Shown here piece after piece: positions 56,802 through 64,000 of a stretch of 64,000 nucleotides of DNA; position 1 is the first letter of the stretch; every line of letters starts with the position of its first letter. A model generated the notes under the pieces. That model saw nothing but the letters and a program-made list of their open reading frames with translations. It made no database searches and had not been told where the DNA came from. The stretch lies in NCBI RefSeq assembly GCF_964340395.1, contig NC_135552.1:23445681-23509680 (forward strand), given 5' to 3'. This DNA is from Glandiceps talaboti (lineage: Eukaryota > Hemichordata > Enteropneusta > Spengelidae). The position numbers and the translations under genes are program-made.

Positions 56802-57475
56802 GAACTGCAAATATACCTGTAGCCCTTTACAGACAAGTGCAATATATCAACTGGTACGGCATCAAACCAGAGCCATACTGCATGGAACAATGGCCAGACA
56901 ACAACTTACAACTGATATTTTTTATTTATGGATTCGTGGCGGCATATTGCATTCCGTTAATCGTCATTATCATCTGTAATTGTTTGGTAGTGCGTCACAT
57001 GTGGAAATCCTCCAAGATGGACTTTGGAAATTCCGAAGCCAGTGGTAGGGAGCGGCTGTGGCATCAACGACGTGCCCGCACAACCAAAATGATAAGTGTT
57101 GTTGCTATTCTGTTTGGTGTATGTTGGCTTCCAGTCCACATCATGGCTATCGCGGGAAGAATTTACCCAAGACATTTTGAGGGCAATGAGGCTGTATACA
57201 TCTCCAATCTCATCGCCAATTGTTTAGCCTATTCAAATTCATGCATGAATCCGTTTGTGTACAATTTCATGGGATCAAACTTCAGAAAATGTTTTAAGGA
57301 AGTCTTTTCTAATATCGTCAGGAGGCAACGTTATATGAACAATACCCTGGTGTTATTTTCAGAAGGGCCAGATTCTGGCCTCAACGATGATGGCGTGCCA
57401 ATGACCTATTACCGAAAAAGCACGAGGAAATTGCGTTACAAGGAGTCTATACCATCCCATCGTAAGAAATATTAG
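56802..57475 (+). CDS. KISS1R-like: Kisspeptin-receptor-like GPCR, exon 3 (residues 157-380 and stop)
   Basis: Last coding exon. The acceptor is gatctagtttcag|GAACTG and it enters in phase 1, completing Gly157 and matching the exon 2 donor. It encodes the end of TM4, extracellular loop 2 with Cys183 (PEPYCMEQWP), TM5 (YGFVAAYCIPLIVIII), a basic loop 3 (RERLWHQRRARTTKM), TM6 with the CWLP switch at 264-267, TM7 with the NPFVY form of NPxxY at 306-310, then helix 8 (GSNFRKCF, with Cys320 a possible palmitoylation site). AYSNSCMNP resembles the SYSNSALNP of KISS1R. The tail of about 60 residues is basic and ends at TAG 57473-57475. The joined product is 380 residues, against about 398 for human KISS1R. 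The open frame extends 5' to 56636, but that part is intron and transposon sequence. Confidence 0.93.
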
Positions 57476-60400
57476 TCATTGTAACCTTAGAAACGTAGTC
57501 TACAATTATTCACCGTCTGGACTTTTTGGTAAAACATTTCACTGACTTCCTTTTATATGGCCAGTCGTTTAACTACTCAACGGTCACAGGGAAACTTTAT
57601 TGAGGAATGGTGCATTGATTTCTCGGATAAATTCTTTTTAATCGGAGTTGTTCTTTTTTGCAAGCAGTCTGGTGCTTTCCTAGCCAATTCAACCGTGATG
57701 ATGTTAATGTTCGTAAATTGAATCCACTAAACCTAAAATAGTAGGCAAAAGTAAATTCTTGTAAGAGATTTGGATCGTTACCATGGCATTATTGTTGAAC
57801 GAACAGGTATCCTTACTTAAGCCAGTCGACGACAATCACCAAGACCCCAACAGCAAAGTTGTATAACCTTGAACATCAAGTTAACTTTGAAATATAAGAA
57901 TTGCATACGGAAATATTTCATTGACAATTTCATGGTTTTTGATTGTACAGAAAGATTGGCTAATTTTTTATCGAACAGAAGAAAAGAAATGCCTTAGTTT
58001 TCATTTCATGGATATTAATTCTGGGTTTGTCATTTAGTTTGGTTTCCGAAGCGTTCTTGTAGGCGTGATGGGTCGTTTGACGTCTTGCTCCTTTCCCAAC
58101 TCAGTGCTTCGCCAGATGTTATTAGATAAGCAAAACGCTCTTCTGCTTTTCGTTCTATTATTTAGTTTCGGTTACAAAACGTTCTGTTACGAGCAGCTAG
58201 ACGTCTTGGCCCCCCATCACGCCTTCACAGAAATAATGTGTCACTTAGATGTACATGTTCCACTTGTTTGTTCACGGCTTCCATTCAAATTTTCGTGCGC
58301 CTTGCTTAGAAACATTAATTGAGTCATCCATTTGAAACGGGCAAACAGAAGGAAAACATATGACAGCCATCAAACATTAATGAACGCTTAGTGCAAGACT
58401 TGTGTGGCTAATTGTGATGATTCTTTAGGAACATTCCTTAAGTGCGGTCTTTTCAGGCATTTTGCCTTTGACCGAGGAAGTCCATGGATTATGCCGTTTA
58501 TGACATGACACACTCGCGTGTGTAGGTCCATCACCAACAGCTGTTGTGAATGACTAGTTCGTATAGTTTGAACATTGGGACTTCCAGAATGCTGTCAACA
58601 TCAAACGAAACGTCAACAGAATTTTGAAAAATGATGACGATTGAAACTTTAAAGTTAGATATTGTAGGACAGCACGATGAGTAATTAAAATTATTGGGTC
58701 ATAATTTGATTAACCTTTCTTTATTAGATTTCGAAACATAATTTAAATTTCACTATAATCGAAGCTGTTCAAATTTATTTTAGCTGAGGCTGGGTTAGAT
58801 TTTTCCTGAACAAAGTAACAGCAACAGTTTCAATAGATTATTTCTAAATCACATTTCACGTTAAAAGTAGTAGATTATGTATATATGTTGTTCTAGGGAG
58901 CAATTACTAGTAAATCTTGTGATACTATAGGGTTAATCAATTTTAAATCCATTTTTTTTGTTTCTGTATTCAAAGCATTTTTCGCTCTCAGTCATTAAAT
59001 GGATTGACACAGAAAGTCGATGTGAACTAATTGTAGACGATGAGAATCGATGTGTGACTTGTGCTGTTCAAAGTTATATATATGTTTGATTATTTTGCAC
59101 TACATGAATACACCTAGTACTTCATCGAATTGATCTCCTACAACTGGTTAGATTGTTTTCAACACTGTGGTACAACCAAAATGTTAGCTGTTGGAAAGTA
59201 CAGTCTACGCAACATCGTTATAATTGAAGCAAAAATCTATTTTTTTTCCGTTTGAAAACGCCGCTAAGTGAGGATCTGTGTGCCTCCTATAAAAAGTCGG
59301 TTGTAATTGCATGTATGCATGCATGCATGCATGCGTGTAACTGTAACATTAACACAACATCATACCCTATGGGACATACCAAAAACGGTTATGTTACAGA
59401 TGTATCCCTGAAGGCAACACTATCTCTGAAACATTATTCAATAGTATCTTCACCAAATAAACCATGTCTGTGATTCTGGAATTAGCAACTGTCTGTCTGT
59501 AACTACTACAGTTAGCATTAATACACGGTACATATAATTTTAAGACGCTTCCACTCAACGACAGAGTCAAAAATGACGATGATTTCAATAATATTGATGT
59601 TGTGTAGACTTTACTTTCCACACAGCTTTGATCTTGGTTGTATCATCTTAGCAGTAAGCCAGTCTCTATGTTTCTGTAGTTGATTAAAAACAACAAATTG
59701 AATTTTCGACTACTTTGGCATTTTTCGAGAAAACTGTAAATTCGAACATTCAAATATCATTATCAATTTTACTTATATTACTAATGAGTTATAGTCTAAG
59801 AACATGTTGTATCTCAGTGGTCGGTATGAGAAAATGTGCTTAATTCATTCTAAAAAGATGCGAAATTTGGTTTGCAAAAATATTTCACAACTCGAAAAAG
59901 ACATGCTGTGAAAAACAACACAGACAGTAACGAAACCTCACGAATAATGTAGTGTAATCTCAGTACGTGACTCTAGCTATTACCACTTCAAACCGTACTA
60001 TGATATGGATACATTTTCTTCGTCTTGTCTGAGATCCGTTCGCCCTTTGCCCTTTTCTTCTGTTTAAAATAAACCATTGCTTAAAAACAAGATTTTAAAT
60101 GAATATTACATAATATGTACAAAGGCGGTTACAGCAATTGTGGATAGCTTCCACGGCTATACACTTTGTCGTCACATGAATATATTATTGGCGTTAATAC
60201 AACGTGTGACTGATTGCTTATACTAATGGATGCCCTATTTGTATTACCCGTTTTTTTATTCTAGATAATGTTGTCTTTCATTAAAGGATCAACGTCACGA
60301 GTACAGCTGATTATTTCCTGGATAATATGCACAATCTTCATCAGAATAGTTTGCATTAACTGTACACATTGTCAAATTTACCCCATCGCTTTGGCTATGT

Positions 60401-60477
60401 ATATGTCCTTTAAACGATAGATGGATTTCTTACAAAACATGTACTATGCCTGTGGTTGTATAAGATAAACCGACACT
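57476..60477. other. Receptor 3' flank, no further gene
   Basis: The receptor 3' UTR starts here. There is no convincing AATAAA near the stop; ATTAAA at 58684-58689 and AATAAA at 59456-59461 are the first candidates seen, neither with a clear downstream GT-rich element. A self-complementary GCAT array lies at 59309-59335. No coding exon recognised. Confidence 0.45.
59309..59335. repeat. GCAT self-complementary array
   Basis: A short run of GCAT units, each palindromic, so the tract can pair with itself. Confidence 0.9.
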
Positions 60478-60613
60478 TTGCACATGTTATACGTTGATCG
60501 GTCTCCTATTGAAACGCCAGGGTTTTTAACCTGTACGAAACGAGATAAGTTAGAGAACTGAGTGTCATTCCATTGTCAGTCTACATACATACATACATAC
60601 ATACATACATACA

Positions 60614-60642
<29 letters not shown>
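60478..60642 (-). repeat. 105-bp dispersed unit (copy B, inverted) with ACAT array
   Basis: 60478-60581 is the reverse complement of 30611-30715 at about 95% identity; the 60-bp ACAT array follows at 60582-60642. Similarity stops abruptly at the non-array side (tttgcacatg), giving one sharp border. No coding capacity and no inverted ends were seen. The structure resembles microsatellite-associated element families described in molluscs and insects. Confidence 0.8.
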
Positions 60643-60647
<5 letters not shown>

Positions 60648-61565
60648 CCCTTAAGACATAGCAGAAACTGTCCATTTGGTATTTGCGTCTCGTTTCACTA
60701 TCCACACAATGTAAAATATATAATCTGCCTATCATGATAGGATTTCAAAGTTGATTAATCTGTCAGAGTGACGTTATCTTCCACCCAGGCTGCATCCTTT
60801 TTAGAGCCTCAGGTAAAATACTTAATTCAAAGGGACACATTTCGTCAACTTACAACCTGGACATGATTTTGATTAATTCCGGCTTCGAACTATTAGGCAA
60901 ATAAATAAGACCATTATGATGCTATCAAATAATTGTCATCTCTAGCTAAGCTGTTTGAGAAGACTTTCTCTCTTCAATTATCACCTAGTTGGTTCTTCGG
61001 AAATTCTAGTTTGTCGTACGCAGTTACCTGCATAACTGACAACATTTTATAATGTAGCCTTTCACTGACAATGTTAGGTCGTGTGAAAAAATTGTAATTG
61101 TGACACAAATTCTCGCTATCTTCGATGCAGTAACTGAGCTTCGACTCGTTTAGCAACTTAGTGGACTTTTTCAAGACGGTCATTTTTGTATCAAACTTTC
61201 CATACAAAGACATAAGGCCTAAAAGAATTGTTTGGTTCCAGTTACCCGACCCCGTCTAGTTTTTCACTGCCGACCCTAAACTATAAAAAAATAATAAAAT
61301 CGCGAAGTCTCGCGAGAAATAGCGGATGTGGAAACTGACATCATCTTAAAAAGACAATATAAAACTGTTTTTCCAATCGGTAATGGCTGTACATCTGATG
61401 GGAAGACCCCAATAACACAGAGATCATATGGAAAATAACGGAAAACATAACTTGACACGCACACGTGAAAGTATATATATGTACATAAAATAAATGTGTG
61501 GTTCCGATTACGCTCAATTTTAGAATTTGTTTTTGTTAGGCCTAAGCAATGTTACAGCGGTTTTT
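60643..61565. other. Non-coding AT-rich stretch
   Basis: No gene or repeat recognised. The minus-strand frame at 60974-61213 has no family signature. The same holds for 61906-62722. Confidence 0.5.
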
Positions 61566-61905
61566 ACCTTCCGTAAGGAAGGTGATAATATACTGATGAA
61601 GTCTGTGCGCGTGTGTGTGTGTGTATGTGTGTGTGTATGTATCACCATTTTCGAAAAAACGGCTGCATCAATTCAAACGAAATTTCATAGACATGTTCCT
61701 TAGGGTAATAATGGCCAGAACTGATTAGGTTTTGGTAATAATCCGATGAATATTAATGACCAATTTGAGTAATTAATCGATCGAACGAGTATAAAGTTGG
61801 CGTCAGATTCAGATTCAGATTCAGGTAGCGTTATCTTATCAATGTTATATTGAGCATCAGATGGCCTCAGATCTGAATCTGAATCTGATGCCAACTTTAT
61901 ACTCG
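61566..61905. repeat. Hairpin-bounded repeat with ACCTTCC/GGAAGGT start and snap-back end
   Basis: It opens with the inverted pair ACCTTCC gtaa GGAAGGT (61566-61583), followed by a TG run (61608-61640) and the segment tttcgaaaaaacggctgcat. It ends in a snap-back: CGAGTATAAAGTTGG with cagattcagattcag at 61786-61822 pairs with its reverse complement at 61868-61905 around a loop of about 45 bp. The opening block resembles a widespread invertebrate repeat starting ACCTTCC..GGAAGGT with a TG run. That these parts form one element is inferred. Confidence 0.5.
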
Positions 61906-62722
61906 TACTCTACACTACTGAGAAAGACTCAACTTTTTTTGTGTTTCCCTTGGATCTGCACTCTGCATTGGTTGCACAAACACGAGAAAAAAGAAGAGCG
62001 AGGCAGGGTATGTAAGTGATTCAAACTCACCAGAAAACATTTTTTCCTTGGCCTTAAAATAGGTTTACAATGAGCGTGGAGTTCACAAACAGATGAAATA
62101 TTTATCATCGTTTCAATTTCGTCAAATATGGACTTATCATTTTTAAATTTCACACACTGATGTGCAGATGAATAAAGAGAAATCGTGTTTTTTTTAGATT
62201 TTCGATTAGAAGTTTAGGAAGTACAGTAGTTCGGATATGCGGTCAGTTTGGATATGCGATCTGCATGGAGATGGGACGGGCAGGTCAAAATGTCGCACTC
62301 AAACAGAATGTAGGTACACATACGCTGCATATTACACTTACACATGTTACATGCACTCTCAGACAAATGAAACGTACCATACTACACAGAAACCTTTTTA
62401 ATGAACAGTACTTATTTAATACTAAAACTAAACAAAGAGTTGAATATAATAGGAAAACGACATTGTGAATTGAATATGTGTAAAAAAAAGTATTTACAAG
62501 AAAGACGACGACATGGTGGACAGCTGATAAGAACGCACTGTTGTCATAGTTGCATCCATAAATAGTGTTCACTGACATGTAAATGTAATCAAATTGTATC
62601 AATATGTACAAACGATGTGTCCGCAATTTAGCCACTCAATGAGAAAAAAAAAGTTGAAACAGGAAAACGAAGTAAGGGGTTTCTGTTTCATTGCACGGCT
62701 GTCTGCTGCTTTTCTGTCTAAA

Positions 62723-63154
62723 TTACGGAGCAAACAACTGGGTAGGTTCACAATCAGGCTGCGCCTCTAGCCATAACAAACACCGCGAAAACATAGCTGC
62801 CGCTTCGCCGTGCGATGATACCGGTTCACACGGGACATCGTTTTCTTTATCTTCAGTTTCACTATCAATTTCAGTGTCAATCTTAGCATCGTGTAATATC
62901 TCTTCATCATCAAAAGTTTGGTACCCGGGGTCTGCTTCATTCGTAGTACAAGTCAGTCCGAAATTTCCTGTCTGTCAGTGGGAGCGATCTGGTCAATCAC
63001 ACCAGCATGTTTTCGTTGTCGACGTCATCTGATACTGTTTCACCACTAGTTGTTACGATCGGTTCTGTAACTGCTCCATCAGGGATGTTCAACTTGAGTT
63101 TGTGCCATGCATTACGGAGAGTGTCTGCTGTCAATGCATTCCAGGATTCCGAAG
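62723..63154 (-). pseudogene. Pogo/Tigger (jerky-like) transposase C-terminus, broken
   Basis: On the minus strand the segment starting at 63154 reads SESWNALTADTLRNAWHKLK, the 'W..l...Ti.naWrkl' block that follows the catalytic domain in Tigger/jerky DDE transposases. It continues in frame to TGA at 62997-62999. After frame changes come a VIDQIAPTDRQEISD-like segment, DPGYQTFDDEEI (a characteristic GYq.ltDEEI block), an acidic stretch and a C-terminus with SSHGEAAAMFSRCLLWLEAQ, ending at TAA 62725-62723. At least two frame breaks make it non-functional. The 63154 boundary coincides with a strong acceptor (actttttcag) and a donor-like CC|gtaagt lies at about 63304, so an intron of about 150 bp may have been present. 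The catalytic domain is not found in the window. Confidence 0.7.
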
Positions 63155-63304
63155 CTGAAAAAGTTTTACACCTTTGAAAATCTTTATTGGAAAAAGAAAC
63201 GAAACTCCTTTCACTTCTGACCAACAATCATCTTTTCGGTATCACAATCAATGGTCAACAATGCCGCAACAGATATAGAGCTAAATTTCTTTCATAAATA
63301 CTTA

Positions 63305-64000
63305 CGGAAGGCATTCAGTTTAAATCCGGTTATCAAAAGGGGTTGAAAGAGGTCATTTTGAGAAACACCATAATTCTTTTGTTGAGATTCATACGCTATT
63401 TACTCGGAAAAAACACGGTTAGCTGATTGTAAAAAAGAATGGATGATTGAAGAATCTCGGGTTTTCTTTCTCAAATTGGCGTAGGAGTTAACGAAATTTT
63501 CCAGTTTAAGCCAACGTGAAATATTCACTTGTCTACTGCATATACATGAACGTAGAATTCAGTACACTTTAACCTAAGATCTGAGTTGGTGCTGCAGTGC
63601 ACGTACCGCCACAAGTGTACATGTATTCGCTCTATTGCTCAATGCAATGTCGTGGAGATACCCACATCTCCCGTCATCGCCTGAATGAAATAGTCTCCAA
63701 TGTTTATAAATTGCCCAATTTGTAAAATTAAGGAAAACCACCAAAGATTGAAACGAGAAACTACTAAATAAAGCAGTAACTTTTGTTCACGATGTGAAAC
63801 GTTGAATACTCTCTATGTAGTGCTATATGTAGTAGTTACATGCCGCTCTACGCCTGAATGCTTTGAATAATTCCATTACGGATCAATGGATGACGCCCAG
63901 TTTGCCCTCGAGTTATTCTGCGGCTTATCGAGCTTCTTTTTTTGGCTTTGCAATGCAATTTGGAACCATTAGAGGTAGCAAGCAACACCAACGATGAATC
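63305..64000. other. Window end, possible upstream remnant of the transposase
   Basis: If the donor-like CC|gtaagt (minus strand, about 63304) was real, the preceding minus-strand frame reads NDLFQPLLITGFKLNAF back to a TAA near 63400. I see no DDE catalytic motif in it or further right, so the homology is not supported beyond 63154. Confidence 0.3.

Noticed and set aside
61700-61894. SDSDSD-rich minus-strand frame
   Set aside because: Produced by the cagatt repeats of the snap-back stem.

Overview
This window is animal nuclear DNA: AT-rich, very low in coding density, and full of microsatellites and decayed transposable elements. One protein-coding gene can be reconstructed with confidence. 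It is a three-exon rhodopsin-family G-protein-coupled receptor on the + strand (exons at 36312-36644, 39055-39190 and 56802-57475) that reads most like a kisspeptin receptor (KISS1R/GPR54). All junctions are GT-AG, the intron phases agree (0, then 1), and the joined product is a complete seven-helix receptor of 380 residues. KISS1R-like receptors are known to be expanded in invertebrate deuterostomes (amphioxus, hemichordates, echinoderms). Together with the long introns and dense tetranucleotide repeats this suggests a marine invertebrate, perhaps a deuterostome; a lophotrochozoan is not excluded. No bacterial, organellar or CRISPR features are present.

Layout. From 1 to about 36.2 kb there is no convincing gene. 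This part holds large simple repeats (compound TGTA/TG/TCTG arrays, CAAA/CATA arrays, 232 bp of GA, a CAA/TAA array, a nested TCTTC/CCTTC pentamer array) and transposon copies. The clearest copy is a 917-bp element at 28885-29801 with inverted ends starting GGGAGCC, a TTA target duplication and a degenerate acidic reading frame inside. A truncated relative lies at 13894-14406, and a diverged inverted relative lies at 56151-56738, ending 63 bp before receptor exon 3. A ~350-bp foldback element occurs twice (32966-33319 and 55673-56011).

From 36.2 to 57.5 kb lies the receptor. A start-stop ATGTAG and an overlapping 12-codon upstream frame sit just before its ATG. Intron 1 is 2.4 kb with a 125-bp TA array. 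Intron 2 is 17.6 kb and carries a tRNA-derived SINE, a LINE/SINE-type 3' tail, an hAT-like MITE, one foldback copy and the inverted GGGAGCC relative.

From 57.5 to 64 kb there is no second gene. The stretch holds a 105-bp unit joined to an ACAT array that is the inverted counterpart of a unit at 30611-30715, a hairpin-ended repeat at 61566-61905, and the decayed C-terminal part of a pogo/Tigger (jerky-like) transposase on the minus strand at 62723-63154.

Family names rest on recognition of motifs by eye; no database search was possible.
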